Source: Arthrobacter agilis
GTDB lineage: Bacteria; Actinomycetota; Actinomycetes; Actinomycetales; Micrococcaceae
Assembly: GCF_030816075.1 (NCBI RefSeq)
Contig: NZ_JAUSXO010000001.1
Coordinates: 3,162,001 to 3,226,000 of the forward strand
Direction of reading: 5' to 3'
DNA: 64,000 nucleotides
In this document: positions 8,498 through 18,070 of the stretch, piece by piece
How positions within the stretch are numbered: position 1 is the stretch's first letter
How the letters are laid out: each line of letters starts with the position of its first letter
Program-made: the position numbers and the translations under genes
The notes under the pieces: model-generated
What the model was told of the DNA's origin: nothing
Seen by the model: the letters and a program-made list of their open reading frames with translations, nothing else
The model's database searches: none

Positions 8498-8722
8498 ATG
8501 ACCACCACCACGATCGGCATCACCGGCATGACCTGCGGCCACTGCGTCAGCGCCGTGCAGAGCGAGCTGTCGGAGCTGCCCGGCGTCGAGGCCGTCGACG
8601 TCGAGCTCGTCAACGGCGGTACATCGACCGCCACCATCTCGTCCTCCGCACCGCTGGACGCCGCGTCGATCGACGGAGCCGTCGCCGAGGCCGGGTACAC
8701 CGTGGTGCCGGTCGCATCCTGA
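8498..8722 (+). CDS. copZ: Copper chaperone, heavy-metal-associated domain (CopZ-like)
   Basis: A 74-residue single HMA domain with the Cu(I) loop MTCGHC at residues 11-16 and the usual beta-alpha-beta-beta-alpha-beta pattern ending AEAGYTVVPVAS. AAGGAGAAG lies 4-12 bases upstream of the ATG. It sits between csoR and copA; its stop is one base from the copA start. It would deliver cytosolic Cu(I) to CopA. Confidence 0.93.
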   Translation: MTTTTIGITGMTCGHCVSAVQSELSELPGVEAVDVELVNGGTSTATISSSAPLDAASIDGAVAEAGYTVVPVAS

Positions 8723-8723
8723 C

Positions 8724-10982
8724 ATGACCACCCAGCAGATCCCGGGCACGGGACAGGAGCAGCGCGTGGTCGAGCTCGCCATCCAGGGGATGACGTGCGC
8801 CTCCTGCGTGAGCCGGGTCGAACGCAAGCTCGGCAAGCTCGACGGCGTGGAGGCGAGCGTGAACCTGCCCCTGGAGAGCGCCGTGGTCCGCGTGCCCGCC
8901 TCCGTCAGCGACCAGGACCTGATCGACACGGTCGTCGCCACCGGGTACGGCGCGCACGTGGTGCACCCCGACCACCCCGGGGACACGCACGACCACACGC
9001 CCTCGCTCCTCGGAGCGCGCCTGGCCCTCGCCGCCGTCCTGTCCGTCCCGGTCCTGCTGATCTCCATGGTGCCGGGCCTGCAGTTCCCGGACTGGGGCTG
9101 GGTGGTGTTCGCCCTGGCCCTGCCCGTCGTGACGTGGTCCGCCTGGCCGTTCCACCGCGCGGCCGCGGTCAATGCGCGGCACCTGTCCTCCACCATGGAC
9201 ACGCTCGTCTCGATCGGCGTCACGGCGGCGTTCCTGTTCTCGGCCTGGCAACTCTTCAGCGATCCTGCCCTGACGAAGCACGGGGGCGTCGAGGGGATGA
9301 CGATGGATGCCCCCTCCCTCTACTTCGAGGTCGCCGCCGTCGTCGTGACGTTCCTGCTGCTCGGCCGTTTCCTCGAAGCGTCCGCCAAGCGGCGGGCGGG
9401 GAACGCGCTGAAATCGCTCCTGAGCCTCGGAGCCAAGGAGGCGCGCGTGCTGCGCACTGTGGACGGCCGGCGCACCGAGGTCACCATCCCCGCCGACACG
9501 CTCATCCCGGGCGACGAGTTCGTGGTGCGTCCCGGGGAGAAGATCGCGACCGATGGCATCGTCACCGACGGCCACAGCGCCGTCGACACCGCCCTGCTGA
9601 CGGGTGAGAGCATCCCCGTCGAGGTCACCCCGGGCGACGCCGTCACGGGAGCCACCATCAACACGTCCGGCAGGCTCGTGGTCCGGGCGACACGTGTCGG
9701 CTCCGACACCGTGCTCTCCTCCATGGGCCGCCTGGTCAGCCAGGCGCAGAGCGGCAAGGCGCGGATCGCCCGGCTCGCGGACCGCATCAGCGCGGTCTTC
9801 GTCCCCGTGGTCCTGGTGCTCGCGGTCCTCACCTTCGTGCTGTGGCTCGTGCTCACCGGGGATCTCGATGCCGCCTTCACGGCGTCCGTGACAGTCCTGG
9901 TCATCGCCTGCCCCTGCGCGCTCGGCCTCGCGACACCGACGGCGCTCCTGACCGGCACGGGCCGCGGCGCCCAGCTCGGCATCCTCATCCGCGGACCCCA
10001 GGTCCTCGAGGACACACGCACCGTGGACACCATCGTGCTCGACAAGACAGGCACTGTCACCACCGGCGTCATGGCCGTCGGCGACGTCGTCGCCCTGGCA
10101 GGTACGCCGGGCGCCCCCGCCTTCTCCGCGGCCGAGGTGCTCCGCCTCGCAGGTGCGGTCGAGGCAGCGAGCGAACACCCGATCGCCCGGGCGATCGCGC
10201 AGCACGCCGAGGGGTTCGGGCCATTGCCAGAGGTGCGCGGATTCTCGAGTGCCCCGGGCGGAGGCGTGCGCGGGGACGTCGACGGCGTGACGGTCACGGC
10301 CGGGCAGGCCGGCTGGCTGGAGCACCACGGCATCCGTCCCACGGACGCCGGGGCCGCAGCCTTCGGTGCCGCCCAGGAGGCCGGGACGACCGCGGTGTGG
10401 GTGGCGCTCGACGACACCGTCGCGGGCTTCATCACACTGTCCGACACCGTGAAGGACGGTTCGGCGACCGCCGTCGAGCGCCTGCGCCGGCTCGGGCTGC
10501 GGCCCGTTCTGCTCACGGGCGACAACCGCGCCGTGGCGCTGCGCGTCGCCGAGTCTGTGGGCATCGACGCGGCGGACGTGCGCGCGGGCGTGACGCCGGC
10601 AGGCAAGGTGGAGGCCATCCGGGACCTCCAGGCCGCGGGGGCCACCGTCGCCATGGCGGGCGACGGCGTCAACGACGCCGCGGCCCTGGCCCAGGCGGAC
10701 CTCGGTATCGCGATGGGCTCGGGGACGGACGTGGCCATCGAGGCGGCCGACCTCACGGTGATGGGCAACAGCCTGGAGCAGGTGGCCCAGGCCATCGAGC
10801 TCTCGCGCCGGACGCTCGGCACCATCAAGGGGAACCTCTTCTGGGCGTTCTTCTACAACGCCGTCGGCATCCCGGTCGCGGCCTTCGGGCTGCTCAACCC
10901 GATGCTCGCCGGCGCCGCGATGGCGGCGAGCTCGGTGCTCGTCGTCGCCAACTCGCTGCGGCTGCGGGGCTTCGGCCGGTAG
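8724..10982 (+). CDS. copA: Copper-translocating P1B-type ATPase CopA
   Basis: A 752-residue P-type ATPase. It has one N-terminal HMA domain (MTCASC at 23-28), then the eight-helix membrane core with the Cu(I)-type CPC motif (IACPCALGLATP). The phosphorylation motif is DKTGTVTTG, the actuator loop contains LLTGES, the nucleotide domain contains the SEHP dipeptide region, and the hinge is GDGVNDAAAL. These place it in the Cu(I)/Ag(I) export subclass (P1B-1). It is the terminal gene of the csoR operon and would export Cu(I) across the cytoplasmic membrane. Length and motif set are complete. Confidence 0.96.
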   Translation: MTTQQIPGTGQEQRVVELAIQGMTCASCVSRVERKLGKLDGVEASVNLPLESAVVRVPASVSDQDLIDTVVATGYGAHVVHPDHPGDTHDHTPSLLGARLALAAVLSVPVLLISMVPGLQFPDWGWVVFALALPVVTWSAWPFHRAAAVNARHLSSTMDTLVSIGVTAAFLFSAWQLFSDPALTKHGGVEGMTMDAPSLYFEVAAVVVTFLLLGRFLEASAKRRAGNALKSLLSLGAKEARVLRTVDGRRTEVTIPADTLIPGDEFVVRPGEKIATDGIVTDGHSAVDTALLTGESIPVEVTPGDAVTGATINTSGRLVVRATRVGSDTVLSSMGRLVSQAQSGKARIARLADRISAVFVPVVLVLAVLTFVLWLVLTGDLDAAFTASVTVLVIACPCALGLATPTALLTGTGRGAQLGILIRGPQVLEDTRTVDTIVLDKTGTVTTGVMAVGDVVALAGTPGAPAFSAAEVLRLAGAVEAASEHPIARAIAQHAEGFGPLPEVRGFSSAPGGGVRGDVDGVTVTAGQAGWLEHHGIRPTDAGAAAFGAAQEAGTTAVWVALDDTVAGFITLSDTVKDGSATAVERLRRLGLRPVLLTGDNRAVALRVAESVGIDAADVRAGVTPAGKVEAIRDLQAAGATVAMAGDGVNDAAALAQADLGIAMGSGTDVAIEAADLTVMGNSLEQVAQAIELSRRTLGTIKGNLFWAFFYNAVGIPVAAFGLLNPMLAGAAMAASSVLVVANSLRLRGFGR

Positions 10983-11003
10983 TGGCAGCGCCCGGCGCCC
11001 TCC

Positions 11004-11594
11004 CTACGAGGGCGGGGCGACGGCGTAGTGCGCGACGATGACGCCCGTGGTCGTGGTGACCGACCGCCGGAGCGTCAGGTCCCTGCGGTCGGACGCCCCG
11101 AACAGCGTGGCTCCTGATCCGAGCACGATGGGATGGATCTGCAGGATGTACTCGTCCACGAGCCCAGCCTCCTGCAGGGCCCGGACCAGCTCGCCGCTCC
11201 CGATGATCGTGATGGCGCCGTCCGTGTCCTCCTTCAGGCGGCGGACCGTCTCGCGGGCGTCGCCACCGAGCAGGATCGAATTCGGATGCTGCAACGCGGC
11301 AGTGGACGAGCGGGACACGACGTACTTCCGCACCTGCGTCAGGTAGTCCGTGAACGGGTTGGGTCCGGTCATCGCCGTCCAGTAGCCGAGCACGTCCTCG
11401 TAGGTCCGTCGGCCGAACAGCATCATCCCCCCGCCGGCCATGCCTTCACCCATGAACTGCAGGGAGACGTGGTCCTGGTAGCCGTCGCCCCACCCACCCC
11501 GGGTGAATCCGCCGCGCCTGTCCTCGTCCGGCCGGCCGGGGCCCTGCATGACGCCGTCCAGCGTGATGCTCTCGGTGACACTGATCCGTCCCAT
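11004..11594 (-). CDS. Dihydrofolate reductase family protein (RibD C-terminal fold)
   Basis: A 196-residue protein of the RibD_C/DHFR-like family: N-terminal ISVTESITLDGVMQGPGRP, then MLFGRRTYEDVLGYW and a C-terminal GSGELVRALQEAGLVDEY with LQIHPIVLGSG. These are the YyaP/YwjB-type signatures of bacterial single-domain reductases of unknown substrate. I chose the ATG at 11594, where homology begins; the upstream 22 in-frame codons lack family similarity. It is convergent with copA across a 21-base gap. Confidence 0.88.
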   Translation of the reverse strand: MGRISVTESITLDGVMQGPGRPDEDRRGGFTRGGWGDGYQDHVSLQFMGEGMAGGGMMLFGRRTYEDVLGYWTAMTGPNPFTDYLTQVRKYVVSRSSTAALQHPNSILLGGDARETVRRLKEDTDGAITIIGSGELVRALQEAGLVDEYILQIHPIVLGSGATLFGASDRRDLTLRRSVTTTTGVIVAHYAVAPPS

Positions 11595-11721
11595 GTGCTG
11601 CTTCCCGTCTCTCGAGTGATTTTCCGGTTCCACCCATCTGACGGATCCGAGGGCGCACAATCATCGCCGAGGTAGGTATCAGGGCTTGAAGAGCTACGAG
11701 GGTTCGCGGATCGTCGACGCC

Positions 11722-12015
11722 CTATCGCTCCGGTGCGCCATCCCGCGCGGGTGGGCGCACCGACAGGATCTCCACCTCATCAGCACAATGGAACGCGCGT
11801 CGTGAGCCGGCAGTCAACGGGAGAACCCATACGACACTCGCGTCTGGGGTCAGCGCATCGACGACTGCTCGATAGGGGGTCCGCCCACACTCACGGACCA
11901 GGACCTGGTCATGGGGGTGTAGATCCTCCCAGACGTCCTGTGCGCTCGGGGCTGATGGACGAGCGGCCGGCGGGAGAGGCATGGCTCTCACTCTTCGTCG
12001 TCGAGGTTGCGGCAT
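11722..12015 (-). CDS. Small hypothetical protein
   Basis: A 97-residue protein I do not recognise with certainty. It has an Arg/Pro-rich N terminus, then a compact predicted beta-rich part (DLHPHDQVLVRE, YRAVVDALTPDASVVWVLPL, RRAFHCADEVEILSV). That part resembles small SH3-like actinobacterial proteins annotated only as hypothetical. I chose the ATG at 12015 because GGGAGGA lies 5 bases upstream; two earlier in-frame ATGs lack a ribosome binding site. It lies just downstream of the GAPDH gene on the same strand. Confidence 0.55.
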   Translation of the reverse strand: MPQPRRRRVRAMPLPPAARPSAPSAQDVWEDLHPHDQVLVRECGRTPYRAVVDALTPDASVVWVLPLTAGSRRAFHCADEVEILSVRPPARDGAPER

Positions 12016-12055
12016 CCTTGTCCTCCCGTCGTCGGTGCCTGATTGCTCCATGGTG

Positions 12056-13576
12056 TTATGCCGTGTGAGTGGCAAGGAGTGCCCCGGCAGTGATGTCGGT
12101 GTCGGTGTCGGTGTCGGTGTGGGTGGTGGGGTAGGTGGGTGGGTGGACGGCGGCCATTTCCTCGAGGACGCGGACGACCTGGCAGCTGTAGCCGAATTCG
12201 TTGTCGTACCAGATGTAGAGCACGGCGTGGTGGCCGTCGGCGATGGTCGCGAGGCCGTCGACGATGCCGGCGCGGCGGGAGCCGACGAAGTCGGTGGAGA
12301 CGACTTCGGGGCTGTCGATGTAGTCGATCTGTTTGCGCATCCCGGAGTGGAGGGAGACTTCCCGGAGGTAGGTGTTGATCTCGTCCTTGGTGGTGGCCTG
12401 GTCCAGGGTGAGGTTCAGGATGGCGATGGACACGTCCGGGGTGGGGACGCGGATGCTGCTGCCGGTGAGTTTGCCGGCCAGTTCCGGGAGGGCTTTGGCG
12501 ACGGCGGTCGCGGCCCCGGTTTCGGTGAGGACCATGTTCAGGGCCGCGGAGCGGCCGCGGCGGTCGCCGCGGTGGAAGTTGTCGATGAGGTTCTGGTCGT
12601 TGGTGAAGGAGTGCACGGTCTCGACGTGGCCGTGGGCGACGCCGTAGCGGTCGTGGATGGCTTTCAGGACCGGGGTGATGGCGTTGGTGGTGCAGGACGC
12701 GGCGGTGATGATCCGGTCGCTGTCTTCGATGGTGTCGTGGTTGATGCCGTGGACGATGTTCTTCAGGGCGCCCTTGCCGGGTGCGGTGAGCAGGACCTTT
12801 CCGACGCCGGTGCTCATGAGGTGTTGGGACAGGCCGGCCTCGTCGCGCCAGCGGCCGGTGTTGTCCACGACGAGGGCGTCCCGGATGCCGTAGGCGGTGT
12901 AGTCGATGGTGGCGGGGTTCTCGGAGTAGATGACCTGGATGCGGATGCCGTTGGCGGTGATGGTGTTGGTGGCCTCGTCGACCTGGATGGTGCCGTCGAA
13001 GGAGCCGTGCACGGAGTCCCGGCGCAGCAGGCTGGCGCGTTTGACGAGGTCGTTGTCGGCGCCGCGGCGGACCACGACGGCGCGCAGGCGCAGGCCGTGG
13101 CCGCCGCCGGCTTTCTCGATGAGCAGGCGGGCCACGAGCCGGCCGATCCGGCCGAAGCCGTAGAGGACGACGTCGGTGCTGGTGCGCTCGTCGTGGCCGC
13201 CCTTGCCCACGATGTCGGCGAGCTCCGCGCGGAGGAACTCCTCCAGGGTCCGGGTGTCCCCGGCGGCGGCGGCGTGGTCGTAGGCGTTGCGCAGGCGTCC
13301 GATGTCGATCGCCGCGGCGCCGAGGTCGAGGTCCGCGAGGATCGCCAGCAGCGGGGCGGTGTCCTCGAGCCGGAGTTCCTCGGTGGTGATGCGGCGGGCG
13401 AACCGGTGGGCCTTGAGGATGTTCATCGTGGATTTGTTGATCAGGCTGCGCCCGTGGATGCTCGTCACCACGTTATTGGTGCGGTAGAGGCGCCCGATCA
13501 GCGGGATCATGGCCTCCGCCAACGCCTCCCGCTCGAGCCACATGGCGAGGTGCGTTGCGTTTGCGTGGATAGTCAA
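12056..13576 (-). CDS. Glyceraldehyde-3-phosphate dehydrogenase, long (GapB-like) form
   Basis: A protein of 506 residues, much longer than the usual 330-340. Residues 1-130 are a helical N-terminal extension seen in actinobacterial long GAPDHs such as Corynebacterium GapB. The NAD(P)-binding motif YGFGRIGR (139-146) follows. The catalytic Cys295 lies in ASCTTNA, and the C-terminal part ends with YDNEFGYSCQVV. It interconverts GAP and 1,3-bisphosphoglycerate; the long forms are often gluconeogenic, which would suit the glycerate-forming island next door, but that is inference. The start is a TTG at 13576 with AAGG eight bases upstream; ATG 13543 is an alternative. The C terminus is low-complexity (TYPTTHTDTDTDTD), encoded by a hexanucleotide repeat. 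Confidence 0.88.
   Translation of the reverse strand: MTIHANATHLAMWLEREALAEAMIPLIGRLYRTNNVVTSIHGRSLINKSTMNILKAHRFARRITTEELRLEDTAPLLAILADLDLGAAAIDIGRLRNAYDHAAAAGDTRTLEEFLRAELADIVGKGGHDERTSTDVVLYGFGRIGRLVARLLIEKAGGGHGLRLRAVVVRRGADNDLVKRASLLRRDSVHGSFDGTIQVDEATNTITANGIRIQVIYSENPATIDYTAYGIRDALVVDNTGRWRDEAGLSQHLMSTGVGKVLLTAPGKGALKNIVHGINHDTIEDSDRIITAASCTTNAITPVLKAIHDRYGVAHGHVETVHSFTNDQNLIDNFHRGDRRGRSAALNMVLTETGAATAVAKALPELAGKLTGSSIRVPTPDVSIAILNLTLDQATTKDEINTYLREVSLHSGMRKQIDYIDSPEVVSTDFVGSRRAGIVDGLATIADGHHAVLYIWYDNEFGYSCQVVRVLEEMAAVHPPTYPTTHTDTDTDTDITAGALLATHTA
12095..12120. repeat. Hexanucleotide tandem repeat in the 3' end of the GAPDH gene
   Basis: Four tandem copies of GTCGGT plus a partial fifth encode alternating Thr-Asp near the C terminus. 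A GTGGG/GGTGG-rich stretch follows (12117-12146). Copy-number change in whole units would lengthen or shorten the tail without a frameshift. Confidence 0.8.
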
Positions 13577-13664
13577 TGGAGGACCTTACTTGCCGATGGC
13601 GTCGGCACTCATGAAGTGGTGGCAGGACGGCCTGGGACAGATGTCGTCCTGCTCTTGCGTCACG

Positions 13665-13680
13665 CCCGCCGGCCGGCGGG
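13665..13680. terminator. Palindromic hairpin between the racemase-family gene and the GAPDH gene
   Basis: The perfect 16-bp palindrome CCCGCCGGCCGGCGGG sits nine bases after the stop of the racemase-family gene (minus strand). It can only form a hairpin with a very small loop, so it may act as a terminator without a T-tract or as a protein site. Confidence 0.4.
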
Positions 13681-13688
13681 TAACGGGG

Positions 13689-14420
13689 TCAGGTGAGGGG
13701 GATTTTCGGGGGCCAGTTCTTGATGAACTTGGGCCGGGGCGGAGCATAGGTACGGATTTTGGAGGTGGAGAGTCCGAGCGACACAAGGCTTTCCGCTATT
13801 TTCACGGCAGCCGCGACGCCATCGACGACGGGCACCCCGGTGCGTTCGGCGACCTTCTCCTTCAGCCCTGCCATGCCGCCGCAGCCGAGGCAGATGACTT
13901 CGGCTCGGTCGTGCTCGATGGCAGCAAGCGATTGCTGCAGGATTGCTTCGACTGCTCGCTCTGGTTCGGATTCGAGTTCCAGCACGCTCATGCCGCTTGC
14001 CCGCACAGATGCGCAATGGTCAGTGAGTCCTGCGAGTTTGAGGCGGTCTTCGATGAGTGGGACGGTGCGGTCCAGGGTGGTGACCACCGAGTAGCGGTGA
14101 CCGAGGAACATCGCGGTACTTGCTGCGGCCTCGGTGATGTCAACGACAGGGACCGTCAGGATTTCCTGGAGCCCTTCACGGCCGTGTTCCCCGTACCCGG
14201 CCTGGATGACCGCGTCGTAGGGACCGTCATACCGCTTCACCGTTTCCATGACGGCGATCGCTGCGAGGTAGCTCTCGAAGTTGCCCTCGACCGATTCCGC
14301 GCCGAACAGCGGGGTCAGTGGGATGATTTCCGTGCCGGGGGATGCGGCGGCCGCCGCTTCTTCTCCGATGGATTTCGTCATGGACTTCGTTGTGTTGACG
14401 TTCAACACCAGAATGCGCAT
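13689..14420 (-). CDS. Asp/Glu/hydantoin racemase family protein (allantoin racemase-like)
   Basis: A 243-residue protein of the Asp/Glu racemase superfamily, closest by motif to hydantoin/allantoin racemases (ILVLNVNTTKSMT at the N terminus, VVTTLDRT, and LGCGGMAG with Cys180). The first catalytic cysteine of that family (ACFGDPG in hydantoin racemase) is replaced: this protein reads QAGYGEHGR with Gly75. Context (NCS1 permease, allB, uricase) suggests interconversion of allantoin enantiomers, but the missing Cys makes true racemase activity doubtful. GAAGGA lies seven bases upstream of the ATG. In this sequence the permease reading frame runs into it without a stop. Confidence 0.82.
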   Translation of the reverse strand: MRILVLNVNTTKSMTKSIGEEAAAAASPGTEIIPLTPLFGAESVEGNFESYLAAIAVMETVKRYDGPYDAVIQAGYGEHGREGLQEILTVPVVDITEAAASTAMFLGHRYSVVTTLDRTVPLIEDRLKLAGLTDHCASVRASGMSVLELESEPERAVEAILQQSLAAIEHDRAEVICLGCGGMAGLKEKVAERTGVPVVDGVAAAVKIAESLVSLGLSTSKIRTYAPPRPKFIKNWPPKIPLT

Positions 14421-14446
14421 GGGCTTGTCCTTCGTCGTATTCGGGT

Positions 14447-15944
14447 TCAGTGGGCGCAGGGAACGCTGATGGCTTCCCGCGGAGACGTCGCGGTGAAGAC
14501 GGTTCTTGTCTGCCACGAGGTAGTAGAGGACGGCGCCGAGACCGGCACCGATGAACCAGGAGAAGCCTGCTGCCGCCGAGAACACGGGCAGTACGGCGAC
14601 GAGGATGGCGACGACGGCGGCGGGAATGAGGGCTGCAATCGCCCGGGGGTTCACGCCGGAGGAGTAGAAGTAGTCTGCCAGCGGGTTCGTCGTGAACAGG
14701 TCGGGGACGTTGATCTGGGCTTTCCGGATGATCCAGTAATCGACCATGATCACCCCGAACAGGGGTCCGAGGATCGCGCCGAGTCCGCCGAGGAAGTAGA
14801 CGATGATGGCCGGCGAGTTGTAAAGATTCCAGGGAAGAATCACGACGCCGATGACTGCGCTGACGAAGCCGGCCCTCTTGAAGTTGAGCGTCCGGGGGAA
14901 AAGGTTGGCCAGCATGTAGATCGGTGCGACGAAGTTCGCCATCAGGTTCACGGCGACGGTCAGGATGATCAGCGCCAGGCACGCGAGGACGAGGAACAGC
15001 GTGTTGGGGATGGTCTGGACGATGTCGGCAGGGCTGTGGATGATCTGCCCGTTGAGCTTGTACTGGGCGCCTGCGAGGACGGCCACGATGGCTCCGAAGA
15101 ACAGCATGTTCACCGGGATGCCGATGAAGTTGCCTCGGGTGATGCTGCGCTTGGAGGTGGCGCCGCGGGTGAAGTCGCAGAAGTTCAGGACGAAGGTTCC
15201 GTAGATCGCGATCCAGAGGGCACCGCCCGCGAAGATCTGCAGCCACATCTGTGTTCCGGTGAGGCTTTCGCGTGTCGACAGTGCGATGGATCCGCCTGCC
15301 TCGCTGAACATCCAGATGGCGATGGCAAGCATGGTGGCGAGGATGACGGGGCCCGCGAAGGCTTCGTACTTGCGGATCATTTCCATGCCGTAGCTGACGA
15401 CGATGACCTGGAGGACCCAGAGAGCCATGAAGCTGATCCACCCGAGCGTCGACAGTCCGAGGATCGAATTCTCGTCGAGTGGTGCAAGGTTCGGGGCCAG
15501 GGCGAGGATCAGGACGCGAAGGACGACGGAGGCGAGGTAGGTCTGAACCCCGAACCAGACGATGGCGACGCCCCCGCGGACGATCGCCGGGATCTGTGCT
15601 CCTTTGATACCGAACGCGATACGGCTCATCACTGGAAAGGGCACGCCGGTCTTTTCCCCCATGAACCCCGAGAGGTTCAGGAGTAGGAACAACAGCACGG
15701 CACCGATCAGGAAGGACAGCATGATCTGCCAGGCACCCAGTCCCAGTGCGAAGAGCCCGATCGCGAAGGCGTAGTTCCCGAGGCTGTGCACATCGTTCGC
15801 CCACAGGGTGAAGATGCTGTACGCGCTCCACCGCCGGCCCTCGCGCTGCGTGGGAGCCAGGTCGGTGTTGTAGAGCTGGGGGCTGACATTGGTGAGAGCT
15901 GTCGTGCGCTGCTCGGAGGTTGGTGTGCGGTCAACTTGCGTCAT
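14447..15944 (-). CDS. NCS1 family permease (allantoin/nucleobase:cation symporter), frame disturbed at the 3' end
   Basis: About 12 predicted transmembrane helices with NCS1 signatures: the N-terminal LYNTDLAPTQREGRRWSAYS, then FTLWANDVHSLGNYAFAIG, and MVDYWIIRKAQI in the loop before helix 11. This matches PucI-type allantoin or Mhp1-type hydantoin symporters; allantoin is the likely substrate from context. The ATG is at 15944. The last helix ends near YYLVADKNRLHRDVS. The frame then continues with no stop into the racemase-family gene. One base less near 14475-14485 would give the natural-looking end EAISVPCAH and a TGA at 14447-14449. Either the two proteins are fused or there is a +1 indel. 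A GRAA-N6-TTYC operator lies 23 bases upstream. Confidence 0.85.
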
Positions 15945-15966
15945 TGCAGTTACCCATTTCACGATG

Positions 15967-15982
15967 TGGAATAAAACTTCTG
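15967..15982. promoter_or_regulatory. Putative IclR-regulon operator, site 1 (NCS1 permease)
   Basis: TGGAATAAAACTTCTG, one of seven related 16-mers in this island (consensus YGRAATAnAAsTTYCk, core GRAA-N6-TTYC). It lies 23 bases upstream of the permease ATG. The DNA around it is AT-rich compared with the genes. Confidence 0.55.
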
Positions 15983-16093
15983 AGGAATGGAACAACGGTA
16001 GAACTTGAGACACGAAGCGTCAAGGCATGGGGTTCACGTCATGAGCGCCTCGGACCAGCCCTGCCAGCACCTCATGGGATGGCGCACTTCTGG

Positions 16094-17982
<1,889 letters not shown>

Positions 17983-17988
17983 AGCTGA

Positions 17989-18026
17989 CCAGGGAGGGGT
18001 GCTGTAGGAGCAGTGCCCCTCCCTGG
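17989..18026. terminator. Terminator between convergent peroxiredoxin gene and allB
   Basis: A 16-bp stem (CCAGGGAGGGGTGCTG with CAGTGCCCCTCCCTGG, two non-Watson-Crick positions near the loop), 6-base loop, just after the peroxiredoxin stop and followed by CTGTTTG. It is suited to termination on both strands. Confidence 0.75.
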
Positions 18027-18070
18027 CTGTTTGCGGGTCCTGACGCGTTCGCGTCAGCGTGCCGGCTACG

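Noticed and set aside
13509..15686. A 725-codon plus-strand frame opposite the permease and racemase genes
   Set aside because: It is Asp/Glu/Gly/His-rich antisense shadow typical of high-GC DNA, with no motif, and the opposite strand carries clear families.
15983..16093. A second copy of the regulon motif downstream of site 1 (AATGGAACAACGGTAGAACTT)
   Set aside because: Spacing and arms do not fit the 16-bp symmetry of the others.
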